DNA of 64,000 nt from [Clostridium] leptum DSM 753 (lineage in GTDB: Bacteria > Bacillota > Clostridia > Oscillospirales > Acutalibacteraceae), in assembly GCA_000154345.1 (NCBI GenBank), contig DS480345.1:202506-266505 (forward strand), read 5' to 3'. The translations under genes were made by a program, and so were the position numbers. Below, one piece after another: positions 9,171 through 17,750 of the stretch (its first letter is position 1; the number at the start of each line of letters is the position of its first letter). The notes under the pieces were generated by a model, which saw only the letters and a program-made list of their open reading frames with translations, was not told the origin of the DNA and did no database searches.

Positions 9171-10367
9171 ATGGATTATTCAAAGAAAAAAACAGTGGAA
9201 GATATCGACGTAGCCGGGAAAAAAGTTCTGGTCCGCTGCGATTTCAACGTTCCGCTGGATGAAAACGGCAATATCACCGATACCAAGCGTATCGACGAGG
9301 CTATGAAGACCATCAATTACCTGGTAAGCCATAACGCCAAGGTCATTCTGTGCTCTCACCTGGGCCGTCCCAAGGGCGAAGTCAATATGAAATATTCCTT
9401 AAAGCCCGTAGCCGCTTATCTTTCCAAGAAGCTGGGCTTTGACGTAAAAATGGCCTCTGACGTAGTGGGAGATTCCGCCAAGGCGATCGCCGCCGATTTA
9501 AAGGACGGCGAGGTCGAGCTGCTGGAAAACGTCCGCTTTGAAAAGGGCGAAACCAAAAATGATCCCGAGCTGGCCAAGGCTATGGCCTCTCTGGCTGAGA
9601 TCTATGTCAACGACGCCTTCGGCACCGCTCACAGAGCCCATGCCTCTACCGCCGGCGTGGCCGATTACCTGCCCGCTGTCTGCGGCTACCTGATCCAGAA
9701 GGAAATTTCCGTCATGGGCACCGCCCTGTCTAATCCGAAGCGCCCCTTCGTCGCTATCCTGGGCGGCGCCAAGGTTTCCGACAAGATCGGCGTTATCAAC
9801 AACCTGCTGGAAAAGGTCGATACCCTGATCATCGGCGGCGGCATGGCTTACACCTTTATGAACGCTCTGGGCTATTCCATCGGCACCTCCATCTGCGAGG
9901 CGGACAAGGTTGAGCTGGCCAAGGACATGATGGCCAAGGCAAAGGACAAGGGCGTGAAGTTCCTGATCCCCGTGGACAACAGAGTGGGCGACAAATACGC
10001 TCCTGACTGCAATCATAAGCTGGTAAACTCCGACAACATTCCCGACGGCTGGATGGGTCTGGATATCGGACCTAAGACCGAGGCCCTGTTCGCCGACGCC
10101 ATCAAGGGCGCCGGAACCGTTGTCTGGAACGGACCGATGGGCGTATCCGAGTGGGATAATTTCGCCAGCGGCACCATCGCTGTGGCGAAGGCGGTCGCCG
10201 AAAGCGGCGCCATCTCTATTATCGGCGGCGGCGACTCCGCGGCTGCTGTGGAAAAGCTGGGCTTTGCCGACAAGATGACTCATATCTCCACCGGCGGCGG
10301 CGCTTCTCTGGAATTCCTGGAGGGCCTGGTGCTGCCGGGCATCGCCTGCCTGAACGACAAGGACTAA
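9171..10367 (+). CDS. pgk: phosphoglycerate kinase
   Basis: Transfers phosphate from 1,3-bisphosphoglycerate to ADP in lower glycolysis, in the cytoplasm. About 398 residues with all hallmarks: VLVRCDFNVPLDENGNITD, the 3-phosphoglycerate-binding SHLGRPKG, the hinge and GGAKVSDKIGVINNLL, NGPMGVSEWDNF and the nucleotide loop GGGDSAAAVEKLG. ATG 9171 is chosen over an in-frame TTG further up because GAAAGGGTG lies eight to ten bases before it. It heads the pgk-tpiA-gpmI run but has its own terminator. Confidence 0.97.
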   Translation: MDYSKKKTVEDIDVAGKKVLVRCDFNVPLDENGNITDTKRIDEAMKTINYLVSHNAKVILCSHLGRPKGEVNMKYSLKPVAAYLSKKLGFDVKMASDVVGDSAKAIAADLKDGEVELLENVRFEKGETKNDPELAKAMASLAEIYVNDAFGTAHRAHASTAGVADYLPAVCGYLIQKEISVMGTALSNPKRPFVAILGGAKVSDKIGVINNLLEKVDTLIIGGGMAYTFMNALGYSIGTSICEADKVELAKDMMAKAKDKGVKFLIPVDNRVGDKYAPDCNHKLVNSDNIPDGWMGLDIGPKTEALFADAIKGAGTVVWNGPMGVSEWDNFASGTIAVAKAVAESGAISIIGGGDSAAAVEKLGFADKMTHISTGGGASLEFLEGLVLPGIACLNDKD

Positions 10368-10473
10368 GCGCAGGCTTTCTCCCTTTTACCGCAGACGCGG
10401 AAAAACGGGCCTATTTACCCCGCCCTGTTTCCCCGGCGCGCTAAGCGCCCGTCTGCCTGAGCTACGACGTCTG

Positions 10474-10510
10474 AAAAGCGGCGCGGGGTTACCTCCCGCG
10501 CCGCTTTTTT
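10474..10510 (+). terminator. intrinsic terminator after pgk
   Basis: An 11-bp GC-rich stem (10477-10487 with 10495-10505) is followed by six Ts. It may be partly read through into tpiA, for which no clear promoter is visible in the 60 bases that follow. Confidence 0.85.
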
Positions 10511-10571
10511 CACTGATGGATCAAAGGCCCCCGCGCCGCGGCGCCGGCGGGCAAAGAAAGGATTGTTTACT

Positions 10572-11339
10572 ATGAACAAGCAACTGAGAAAAGCTGTTAT
10601 CGCCGGAAACTGGAAAATGAACAAGACTCCCTCTGAGGCCAAGGCTCTGCTGGAGGAAATCAAGCCTCTGGTTAAGGACGCCGGCTGCGACGTAGTGGTC
10701 TGCGTTCCCTATGTGGATCTGTGCACCGCATTGGAGGCCACCAAGGGCACCAACATCGGCGTGGGTGCGGAAAACTGCCATTGGGCCGAGTCCGGCGCTT
10801 TCACCGGCGAAATTTCCGCCGTGATGCTCAAGGAAATGGGCGTACAGTACGTCATCACCGGCCACAGCGAGCGCAGAACCTATTTCGGCGATACCGACGT
10901 CACCGTACAAAAGAGGACCAGAGCCGCTTTGGATGCCGGTCTCACCGTTATCGTGTGCGTAGGCGAATACCTGGAGCAGCGTGAGCAGGGCGTCACCGCC
11001 GAGCTGGTCGCTATGCAGACTAAGATCGCCCTGGGCGGCGTTTCCAAGGAAGAGCTGAAGAGAATTATCATCGCCTACGAGCCTGTCTGGGCCATCGGCA
11101 CCGGCAAGACCGCTACCGCTGAGCAGGCCAACGAGGTCTGCGCCCAGATCCGCAAGGTGATCGCCGGCCTGTACGACCAGGAAGCCGCCGACGGCATTAC
11201 CATTCAGTACGGCGGCTCCATGAACGCCAAGAACGCCGACGAGCTGGTAGCCCAGCCTGACGTGGACGGCGGCCTCATCGGCGGCGCCGCTTTGAAGGCT
11301 CCCGATTTCGCCGCGATTGTAAAAGCGGCTTCTAAATAA
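10572..11339 (+). CDS. tpiA: triosephosphate isomerase
   Basis: Interconverts dihydroxyacetone phosphate and glyceraldehyde 3-phosphate. The 255-residue TIM barrel carries AGNWKMNK (substrate lysine), GHSERR (electrophilic histidine), the catalytic glutamate motif AYEPVWAIGTGKTAT and the phosphate-binding GGSMNAKNA and GGLIGGAALK loops. ATG 10572 has AAAGGA about nine bases upstream. It sits between pgk and gpmI, a common glycolytic arrangement in Firmicutes, here with long 200-240 base gaps. Confidence 0.97.
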   Translation: MNKQLRKAVIAGNWKMNKTPSEAKALLEEIKPLVKDAGCDVVVCVPYVDLCTALEATKGTNIGVGAENCHWAESGAFTGEISAVMLKEMGVQYVITGHSERRTYFGDTDVTVQKRTRAALDAGLTVIVCVGEYLEQREQGVTAELVAMQTKIALGGVSKEELKRIIIAYEPVWAIGTGKTATAEQANEVCAQIRKVIAGLYDQEAADGITIQYGGSMNAKNADELVAQPDVDGGLIGGAALKAPDFAAIVKAASK

Positions 11340-11579
11340 GTTTGAAACGGAATTGGCGGCGGACGTTCCTTTGGTATAAAAGGGACCTCCGCCGTACATG
11401 TTAACAGGGTTAAGGCGCTCACGAAACATTTTCGCTCTTTTGGGCGCCTGGCCCAAGCCTGGCCCGCACGCGCCCGAACGCTTAACGCCGGCCAAAAGCA
11501 TTTGGCCTCTTGGGCTGGAGGGCTTCTGTCCAAAGCGCCGGGCAAACGGGGAATCCCCACGAAAAGGAGACACTGACCA

Positions 11580-13094
11580 ATGAAAAAACCTTTAATGCTT
11601 ATGATTATGGACGGCTTCGGCTTTGCTCCCGCTGAAGGCAACGCCATTAAAGCCGCCAATACTCCGAATCTGGATAAGCTTTTCTCTGAAAATCCTCTGA
11701 CCCAGATCGGCGCTTCCGGCATGGACGTGGGCCTGCCGGACGGCCAGATGGGAAACTCTGAGGTCGGCCACACCAACATCGGCGCGGGCCGGGTCGTCTA
11801 TCAGGAGCTGACCCGGATTACCAAGTCCATTCAGGAAGGCGATTTCTTCGAAAATCCGGCTCTTTTAGACGCCGTCAACAACGCGCTGAACAATGGCAAG
11901 GCCCTCCATCTCATCGGCCTGCTGTCCGACGGCGGCGTCCACAGCCATAACACCCACCTCTATGCCATCGTGGAGCTGGCTAAGCGCCGCGGCTTGAAGG
12001 ATGTGTATATCCACGCTCTGCTGGACGGCCGCGACGTACCGCCCTCCTCCGGCAAGGATTATGTGCAGGAATGCGCTGATAAGCTGAAGGAAATCGGCGT
12101 GGGCAAAATCGCTACGGTAATGGGCCGCTACTACGCCATGGACCGCGACAACCGCTGGGACCGTGTGGAAAAGGCCTATGCCGCCATGGTTTACGGCGAG
12201 GGCGTCCAGGCACAGTGCCCTGTGGAGGCGGTGGCCGACAGCTACGCCAAGGAGGTTACCGACGAATTCGTGGTGCCTGCCGTGTGCGCCGGCGGCGCTC
12301 AGATCGGCGCCGGGGATTCGGTGGTATTCTTCAACTTCCGTCCGGACCGGGCCAGGGAAATCACCCGCACCTTTGTGGATCCGGCTTTCAAGGGCTTTGA
12401 GCGGAAGAAAGGCTTCTTCCCCCTGACCTATGTGTGCATGACCCAGTACGACGCGACCATGCCCAATGTCGAGGTGGCCTTTAAGCCGGAATCTCTGACC
12501 AACACCTTCGGCGAATATATCTCCAAGCTTGGCATGAAGCAGCTCCGGATCGCGGAAACCGAAAAATACGCTCATGTGACCTTCTTCTTCAACGGCGGCG
12601 TAGAGGAGCCCTATCCGGGCGAGGACCGGGCGCTGATCCCTTCTCCCAAGGTTGCCACCTACGACCTTCAGCCTGAAATGAGCGCTTATCTGGTCACCGA
12701 CGAGGTATTAAAGCGCATCCATTCCGGAGAATATGACGTGATTATTTTGAACTTCGCCAACTGCGACATGGTCGGCCATACCGGCGTGTTCAGCGCCGCG
12801 GTAGCCGCCGTGGAGGCAGTGGACACCTGCGTCGGCAAGGTAGCCGCCGCCATCAAGGAGATGGACGGTGTTCTGCTGATTACCGCCGACCACGGCAACG
12901 CCGATAAGATGGTAGCTGAGGACGGCGAACCCTTCACCGCACACACCACCAACCCGGTGCCCTTCTGTGTGGTAGGCTACGACTGCAAGCTGAGGGAGGG
13001 CGGCCGTCTGGCGGACATCGCTCCCACCATGCTGAAAATTCTGAATGTTCCCCAGCCCAAGGAAATGACCGGGGAGTCGATTATCCAGGGTTAA
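11580..13094 (+). CDS. gpmI: 2,3-bisphosphoglycerate-independent phosphoglycerate mutase
   Basis: Manganese-dependent enzyme of the alkaline phosphatase superfamily that converts 3- to 2-phosphoglycerate. At 504 residues it is normal length. It shows MIMDGFGFAPAEGNAI, the catalytic serine motif GNSEVGHTNIGAGR, the DGRDVPPSSG loop and the C-terminal metal site TADHGNADKM. AAAAGGAG lies 11 bases before the ATG. It ends the glycolytic run and is followed by a strong terminator. Confidence 0.97.
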   Translation: MKKPLMLMIMDGFGFAPAEGNAIKAANTPNLDKLFSENPLTQIGASGMDVGLPDGQMGNSEVGHTNIGAGRVVYQELTRITKSIQEGDFFENPALLDAVNNALNNGKALHLIGLLSDGGVHSHNTHLYAIVELAKRRGLKDVYIHALLDGRDVPPSSGKDYVQECADKLKEIGVGKIATVMGRYYAMDRDNRWDRVEKAYAAMVYGEGVQAQCPVEAVADSYAKEVTDEFVVPAVCAGGAQIGAGDSVVFFNFRPDRAREITRTFVDPAFKGFERKKGFFPLTYVCMTQYDATMPNVEVAFKPESLTNTFGEYISKLGMKQLRIAETEKYAHVTFFFNGGVEEPYPGEDRALIPSPKVATYDLQPEMSAYLVTDEVLKRIHSGEYDVIILNFANCDMVGHTGVFSAAVAAVEAVDTCVGKVAAAIKEMDGVLLITADHGNADKMVAEDGEPFTAHTTNPVPFCVVGYDCKLREGGRLADIAPTMLKILNVPQPKEMTGESIIQG

Positions 13095-13120
13095 TTTTTC
13101 GGGAAAGCCCGGTAAACGTA

Positions 13121-13153
13121 AAAAACTCCAGGAAGCTTTCCTGGAGTTTTTTA
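13121..13153 (+). terminator. intrinsic terminator after gpmI
   Basis: A perfect stem AAAAACTCCAGGAA / TTCCTGGAGTTTTT with a two-base loop and a T run. Confidence 0.92.
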
Positions 13154-13261
13154 TTGTTCTTTCAAGAGACTCCCAGCGCCGCGGCACTTTAAAATGGATC
13201 AAAAAGAGGGGCCGCAAGCCTGACTTTATGCCTTGTGAACGGTTTAGTGAATTTTCTCCCC

Positions 13262-13289
13262 TTGATTTTCCCTCTATGTCCGCTACAAT
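13262..13289 (+). promoter_or_regulatory. promoter of the FMN reductase gene
   Basis: TTGATT at 13262-13267, 16-base spacer, TACAAT at 13284-13289. The implied leader is about 180 bases long and GC-rich; I see no known riboswitch in it. The rest of 13154-13474 shows no gene. Confidence 0.65.
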
Positions 13290-13474
13290 ATAGATAACAG
13301 CTCCCGCGGCAGGCTTACGGCTGAGGCCTTCGCCGCAGGACAGCCGCCCCGGAAAAGCCCGCAAGGGGCAAAAATCCACAAAGGCGATCCTGCGCCTTTG
13401 GAACACGCGGTTTCGGCCGTTTTTGCCTTAAGGCTGCGGGCGGCAGCCACAATAAACAAAAAAGGATGATTTTT

Positions 13475-14032
13475 ATGGGTAAAAAAATTATAGTGCTCAA
13501 TGGTTCCCCCAGACGCGGCGGAAACACCGCCGCCTTAGTTGACCGGTTTCTCCAGGGCGCCAAGGAAGCCGGCCACCAGGTAACCCGGTTTGACCTGCGC
13601 GACATGGAGATTCATCCCTGTCTCGGCTGTTATGGCGGCGGAAAAGACCTAAACAGTCCTTGCGTGCAGAAGGACGCCATGGATGAGATTTATCCGGTGT
13701 ACCGTGAGGCGGATGTGGTGATATTCGCCTCTCCCATGTACTTTTGGACCATCAGCGGCCAGCTCAAATGCGCCCTGGACCGGCTTTTCGCCACAGCGGA
13801 GGGCTATCCCGATTACCGGGTTCCCTGTAAGGAGTGCGCTCTGCTGATGGCCGCGGAGGGCGAGGAGGATGACAATTTTGAGCCCATCATCCACTATTAC
13901 CAGTCGTTGGTCAAGCATCTGCGGTGGCGGGATCTTGGCTGTGTCTTCGCTAAGGGCGTGGCGGCGGTAGGCGATATTCAGGGAAATCCTGCGCTGGACC
14001 AGGCCAAAGCCCTGGGCGCGGCGCTGAAATAG
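13475..14032 (+). CDS. NAD(P)H-dependent FMN reductase / flavodoxin-fold oxidoreductase
   Basis: A 185-residue protein of the NADPH-dependent FMN reductase family. The FMN phosphate loop VLNGSPRRGGNTAAL starts at residue 6, followed by the cysteine-containing HPCLGCYGGGKD loop typical of the iron-sulfur flavoprotein-like subgroup, and the flavin ring motif ASPMYFWTISGQLK. It probably supplies electrons to redox partners; the partner is unknown. ATG 13475 is preferred to ATG 13466 because AAAGGATG then has normal spacing. Confidence 0.9.
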   Translation: MGKKIIVLNGSPRRGGNTAALVDRFLQGAKEAGHQVTRFDLRDMEIHPCLGCYGGGKDLNSPCVQKDAMDEIYPVYREADVVIFASPMYFWTISGQLKCALDRLFATAEGYPDYRVPCKECALLMAAEGEEDDNFEPIIHYYQSLVKHLRWRDLGCVFAKGVAAVGDIQGNPALDQAKALGAALK

Positions 14033-14137
14033 CCCGGCAAATTGTCAAAGCCGGAAAACCACAAGCCGGCTTTATCATCTTCGAACAGCGGCGCAAACAG
14101 TAGAGCCACTCGATTTTAGCCCTACCCTTCCGTTTAC

Positions 14138-14174
14138 AAAAAAGCGTTTCGCGAAAACCTGCGAAACGCTTTTT
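14138..14174. terminator. bidirectional intrinsic terminator
   Basis: A perfect 13-bp core stem (14140-14152 with 14161-14173), flanked by an A run and a T run, lies between the convergent FMN reductase and MmcQ genes. The last 15 bases of the window (63986-64000) begin a very similar AAAAAAGCGTTTGCG arm. Confidence 0.88.
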
Positions 14175-14192
14175 CTCTCTGAGCCGCTCCCT

Positions 14193-14567
14193 TCACTTGC
14201 CTTTGGTCAGCGCAAAGCTTTGCCGGAGCAGGCTGAACAACTCCTCCTGGGGGATTGTACCGTTCAAAATGGCGCTGACCCATTTTTCCTTATTCATATG
14301 ATATGCCGGAAAATACCGCTGATAGTCTATCAGACCTCCCAGCACCAGCGGGTCGCATTTTATATTCAAGATGTCCACGGCGCCTTGACCGGAAAGCCCC
14401 AGCCGTTTCGGTGGGATTTCCAAAATAAGCCCGTACCACTTGGCGGTATCCTGATGGCGGAGCACCGCGCTTTTCGGATCCTTCAGCCACGGGTAGTCCG
14501 GCAGCGTGCCAAAGGTCCTTTCGGCATAGTCCAAAACGCTTTTCCGATCTGCAAAAACAGGTTCCAT
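14193..14567 (-). CDS. MmcQ/YjbR family DNA-binding protein
   Basis: A 124-residue protein of the MmcQ/YjbR family (CyaY-like fold). The pattern Phe-Gly-Thr-Leu-Pro-Asp-Tyr-Pro-Trp near residue 20, LNIKCDPLVLGGL in the middle and AYHMNKEKWVSAILNG toward the end fit the family. Members are thought to bind DNA, but roles are poorly known. The frame is open upstream, but ATG 14567 follows AGGAGG at ideal spacing. Confidence 0.9.
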   Translation of the reverse strand: MEPVFADRKSVLDYAERTFGTLPDYPWLKDPKSAVLRHQDTAKWYGLILEIPPKRLGLSGQGAVDILNIKCDPLVLGGLIDYQRYFPAYHMNKEKWVSAILNGTIPQEELFSLLRQSFALTKGK

Positions 14568-14714
14568 AGGCTTCCTCCTAATACAAATTTTAGATTCTTT
14601 TTGTATCCGGACGGCTTGCGGCATAAGCCTTTCCAGATGGGTGAAAGGGGGGCTTCTCACAGCGTCCTTTCACCCATTTTCTGGCTTGGTATGATTTTCT
14701 CCGCCAGGGTGGCG

Positions 14715-15947
14715 CTACAGCTCCTTTTTATGATCCCGGATACCCAGGTCGTTGTGGATCACCGAGCCAAACGAAACAGCCTCCCTTCCAAATTTTGCCC
14801 GGATTTCGTCCAGAGCGGTTTCCAGGTTTTCCTGCTTTTCCTCCTCCTCCCGTTCTCCCGGCGGATCAAACAGGGACAGCTGCTCCTGAATGGTATCCTC
14901 TCCGTCGCCCACCAGGTTGGCGCCGGTAATGGACAGCATTCGAATAGGCGCTGTTATTTTCCAGCTGTCCAGGATAATCGCCAGCGCACATTCATAGAGA
15001 TCCCGGGAAAGATGGGTCGGCTTTTTTAAGGGCCTCTGCCTGGAAATCACACGGAAATCCGGGTCTTTGATCACCACCTGGACCGTGGCGCATTTTACCC
15101 GGTGCCTCCGCAGCCGGGAGGCGACCTGGTCGGCGATCGCCCGCACGCCAAGGCGGATGTCCTCAATGCCTGTCAGGTTCCGTTTAAAGGTAATGCTGTT
15201 GCCGATGGATTTTACCTCCCGTTCTTCATAAACGGAGCGCACCGGGCTTTTATCCAGGCCGTTGGCGTAAAGAGATAAGGCAGCCCCTTGCTTGCCGAGC
15301 TTTTTCTCTAAAAGCTCCCGGTCCAGACGGGCCAGATCTCCAATCGTCCGCACTCTCAGCTTTTCCAGGGCCGCTTTGGAGGAGTCCCCCACGAAGATCA
15401 TCCGGTCCACCGGCAGAGGCCAGAGCAGCTCCCGGAAGTTTTCCCGGGAAATCACCGTGGTGGCGTCCGGCTTTTTATAATCGCTGCCCAGCTTGGCGAA
15501 CACCTTATTAAAGCTGACCCCCACCGAGATGGTAACGCCAGTCTCCTCCCGCACGGCTTTTCTCAGCTCGTCGGCGATTTTTTTGCCGCCGCCAAACAGC
15601 TCCCGGCTTCCCGTCACATCCAGCCAGGATTCGTCAATACTGAAGGGTTCCACCAAATCGGTATATCTTTGATAAATTCCGTTGATCCTCTTAGAGAACA
15701 GGGCGTACTGGTCATGGTGCGCCGGAGCCAGTACTAGCTGAGGACATTTCCGCTTGGCCTGCCAGATGGTCTCCGCTGTTTTGATTCCATACCCTTTGGC
15801 AAGCTCGTTTTTCGCCAGGATAATTCCCCGACGGCTTTCCGGATCACCGCAGACCGCCATTGGAACTGATCGCAGCTCCGGGTGGAGCACGCATTCCACC
15901 GACGCGTAAAATCCATTGCAGTCGCAGTGTAAAATCGTGCGCTCCAA
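14715..15947 (-). CDS. dinB: DNA polymerase IV (Y-family)
   Basis: Error-prone translesion polymerase of about 410 residues. It has ILHCDCNGFYASVECVLHPE with the first catalytic aspartate, the steric and metal motif FSIDESWLDVTG, a helix-hairpin-helix thumb and the C-terminal little finger. The C-terminal tail (about 360-410) is acidic and contains QEQLSLFDP, a good beta-clamp binding motif. I choose TTG 15947 because AAAGGGGG lies eight bases upstream; a GTG at 15956 abuts the same site. It is divergent from hsp20. Confidence 0.94.
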   Translation of the reverse strand: MERTILHCDCNGFYASVECVLHPELRSVPMAVCGDPESRRGIILAKNELAKGYGIKTAETIWQAKRKCPQLVLAPAHHDQYALFSKRINGIYQRYTDLVEPFSIDESWLDVTGSRELFGGGKKIADELRKAVREETGVTISVGVSFNKVFAKLGSDYKKPDATTVISRENFRELLWPLPVDRMIFVGDSSKAALEKLRVRTIGDLARLDRELLEKKLGKQGAALSLYANGLDKSPVRSVYEEREVKSIGNSITFKRNLTGIEDIRLGVRAIADQVASRLRRHRVKCATVQVVIKDPDFRVISRQRPLKKPTHLSRDLYECALAIILDSWKITAPIRMLSITGANLVGDGEDTIQEQLSLFDPPGEREEEEKQENLETALDEIRAKFGREAVSFGSVIHNDLGIRDHKKEL

Positions 15948-16015
15948 CCGGCGCACCCCCTTTCTAGATCAATAGGCTTACCATTCAGCCGCTCTTCAAC
16001 ACGCGTCATTTCAGC

Positions 16016-16044
16016 TTGTTTTTATATTAGCACTCTCTATATAT
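16016..16044 (+). promoter_or_regulatory. hsp20 promoter overlapped by CIRCE
   Basis: TTGTTT at 16016-16021 and TATATA at 16038-16043 (16-base spacer). The -10 falls in the loop of the CIRCE element, so a bound repressor would block RNA polymerase. A second possible -10, TATAAT at 16110-16115, has only a weak -35. Confidence 0.65.
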
Positions 16045-16053
16045 GAGTGCTAA
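16027..16053. promoter_or_regulatory. CIRCE operator (HrcA binding site), perfect consensus
   Basis: TTAGCACTC (16027-16035), nine bases, GAGTGCTAA (16045-16053) is an exact match to the CIRCE consensus bound by the HrcA heat-shock repressor. It lies upstream of hsp20 and predicts heat-inducible expression through the HrcA regulon. Confidence 0.97.
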
Positions 16054-16178
16054 TTATTTACAATTTATACATGATTTCTGCGAAATTTTTTCATAATCCC
16101 CGGCTATACTATAATCATCAGGAACGAAAGGGTCCTGTGAAAATAGATAGATCAAAGCTTAAGAATGGAGGAATCAGT

Positions 16179-16604
16179 ATGTTTGATCTAATGCCCTTTA
16201 ACCGCAGGGAAGACAATTTATTCCATTACCTGGATAATTTAGAAAAGAACTTTTGGGGTGACCTTGCCACCAACGTATCCTCCTTCCGCACCGACGTGCT
16301 GGATAAAGGCGATAAGTTCGTATTAGAGGCCGAATTGCCCGGCTTCCAAAAAGAGGATATCGATATTCATGTGGAGGGCAACACTCTGACCATCTCCGCA
16401 CAGCATAAAGAGGAATCCGAAGAAAAGAAAGACGACAAGTTTGTACGCCGGGAAAGAAAATACGGCTCCTTTACCAGAAGCTTCGACATTTCCGATATCG
16501 ATCAGGCTAAAATCAACGCCTCCTATGATAACGGAATCCTCTCGGTAGAGCTTCCCAAGCAGGTAGAAGTGGTGCCGGCCCCCACAAAAATCGATATCAA
16601 GTAA
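16179..16604 (+). CDS. Hsp20/alpha-crystallin small heat shock protein
   Basis: A holdase chaperone of 141 residues. The alpha-crystallin domain spans about residues 33-132, with ELPGFQKEDIDIHVEGNTLTI and the closing DNGILSVELPK motif. The C-terminal tail APTKIDIK gives an I-x-I-type contact. ATG 16179 follows GGAGG (16167-16171); a frame open further upstream crosses the regulatory region and is not used. Regulation by HrcA through the perfect CIRCE site is the most direct control evident in this window. Confidence 0.95.
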   Translation: MFDLMPFNRREDNLFHYLDNLEKNFWGDLATNVSSFRTDVLDKGDKFVLEAELPGFQKEDIDIHVEGNTLTISAQHKEESEEKKDDKFVRRERKYGSFTRSFDISDIDQAKINASYDNGILSVELPKQVEVVPAPTKIDIK

Positions 16605-16631
16605 GGTTTCCTTCCTTTTTCTCTTCCCTTC

Positions 16632-16665
16632 AGCCCCCTGAACAATTCAGGGGGCTTATTTTTAT
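16632..16665 (+). terminator. intrinsic terminator after hsp20
   Basis: AGCCCCCTGA / TCAGGGGGCT stem with a five-base loop, followed by a T-rich tail. Confidence 0.9.
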
Positions 16666-16801
16666 CGAAATCCTCACCGCGTATCCGTTTTCCGCAGCCT
16701 GGATTCCTCAAAAATTTCATAAAGGCTCCAAGAAGCCGCCCGCACTTTCTGAAGCCCCGGACACTTTTCATTTTAGGCAATATACTTTTTCTATAAAATA
16801 A

Positions 16802-16830
16802 TTGACAATCATATTGTTATATTGTATATT
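16802..16830 (+). promoter_or_regulatory. strong promoter of the small membrane protein gene
   Basis: TTGACA at 16802-16807, 17-base spacer, TATATT at 16825-16830. Confidence 0.85.
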
Positions 16831-16865
16831 TTTATTAAATCTACTTGTGTTAGGAGGGCAGCGCA

Positions 16866-17228
16866 TTGAAGCATTCTAAAGCCTGTTATCTTACCGCATC
16901 CATTCTCTCCGTAGTTCTTCTATTTCTTCTGACGCCCATACAGCGTTATTTTTCTTATCTCGCCTCTACCACCTACGACATAAGATGGGCATGGATCAGT
17001 CTGGCTGAAGTCGCGGTTATGGCCGTCTTTTTCGGTCTGTCCCTATGCTGGTCCCGGGAGCTCTCCCGGAATTTCCGGATTCCAGCGGAAGCGGTAAAGG
17101 CCGCTCTTGCCCTGGCGGCTCTGGGAATGGAATTTTTTTATTACAGAGCTCCTTCCACAGTCGCTGTTTTCTGCGCGGCTCTTTTCCTCACCGGTTTTTT
17201 CGCCAACCTTACCGGCCGGCGGCCATAA
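16866..17228 (+). CDS. small membrane protein of unknown function
   Basis: A 120-residue protein with about four hydrophobic helices (residues 7-24, 42-63, 79-93 and 96-115). I recognise no family. The start is TTG 16866, supported by AGGAGGG eight bases upstream and a near-consensus promoter 36 bases earlier, so expression looks real even though function is unknown. Its tail, LTGRRP, runs into a GC-rich gap. Confidence 0.7.
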   Translation: MKHSKACYLTASILSVVLLFLLTPIQRYFSYLASTTYDIRWAWISLAEVAVMAVFFGLSLCWSRELSRNFRIPAEAVKAALALAALGMEFFYYRAPSTVAVFCAALFLTGFFANLTGRRP

Positions 17229-17642
17229 GCAGAAAAAGCTCCGTTTTGTTTTCGTTCCTTGGCGTTCCTTTTTCGCACCTTATGATTTGCTTTGAAGCTC
17301 CGCTTGCCGCGCCGCGAGGGCTTTTTTCAGGCGGCATAAGTCCCCGCGCCCGGCGCGCTGTTGTCCGGCATGACCGCTAAGCTGTCCGGCCCGGCTTAAG
17401 GGCCGCTTGGACTATGCTCTTGACGCCGGCGTAAAAGCAAGGGAACGGCGGCATGAAACCTTTTCGGAACACAAAACAATGATACCACGATACGCCGCAA
17501 AAGCGGACTTCCGTCCTGCATGGAATCGCAAATCCATTCTGTTTTGCTCCCATGCTTGCTCAGGCGTCGGAAATCTTCGGCTTCGCCTGCCCTGCGATTA
17601 TTATACCACAATCCTCTCTCAGAAAGAATCTCCGGCTCACAA
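17229..17642. other. intergenic stretch with an orphan minus-strand extended -10
   Basis: No gene is evident in over 400 bases. On the minus strand, TGGTATAAT (17600-17608) is a good extended -10 sequence reading toward lower coordinates, away from any coding frame and beyond the glgP terminator. It could drive a small RNA. Confidence 0.35.
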
Positions 17643-17695
17643 AAAAGCACCCGGCGCTTTTTAGGCATGTACCGCCTGAAAAGCGCCGGGTGTTC
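17643..17695 (-). terminator. intrinsic terminator after glgP
   Basis: A long stem, about 18 bp with one wobble pair (arms around 17646-17665 and 17673-17692), followed on the minus strand by GCTTTTTTG. Confidence 0.88.
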
Positions 17696-17750
17696 TCGTC
17701 TTTTCCTATAAGCTTGGCTTCCATTCTTGGCGGCCCGCGCCTGCGGCCCT

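Noticed and set aside
9498..10283. Long antisense frame inside pgk
   Set aside because: Third-position GC bias in conserved genes opens antisense frames; similar ones lie opposite gpmI, tpiA, glpK and glgP.
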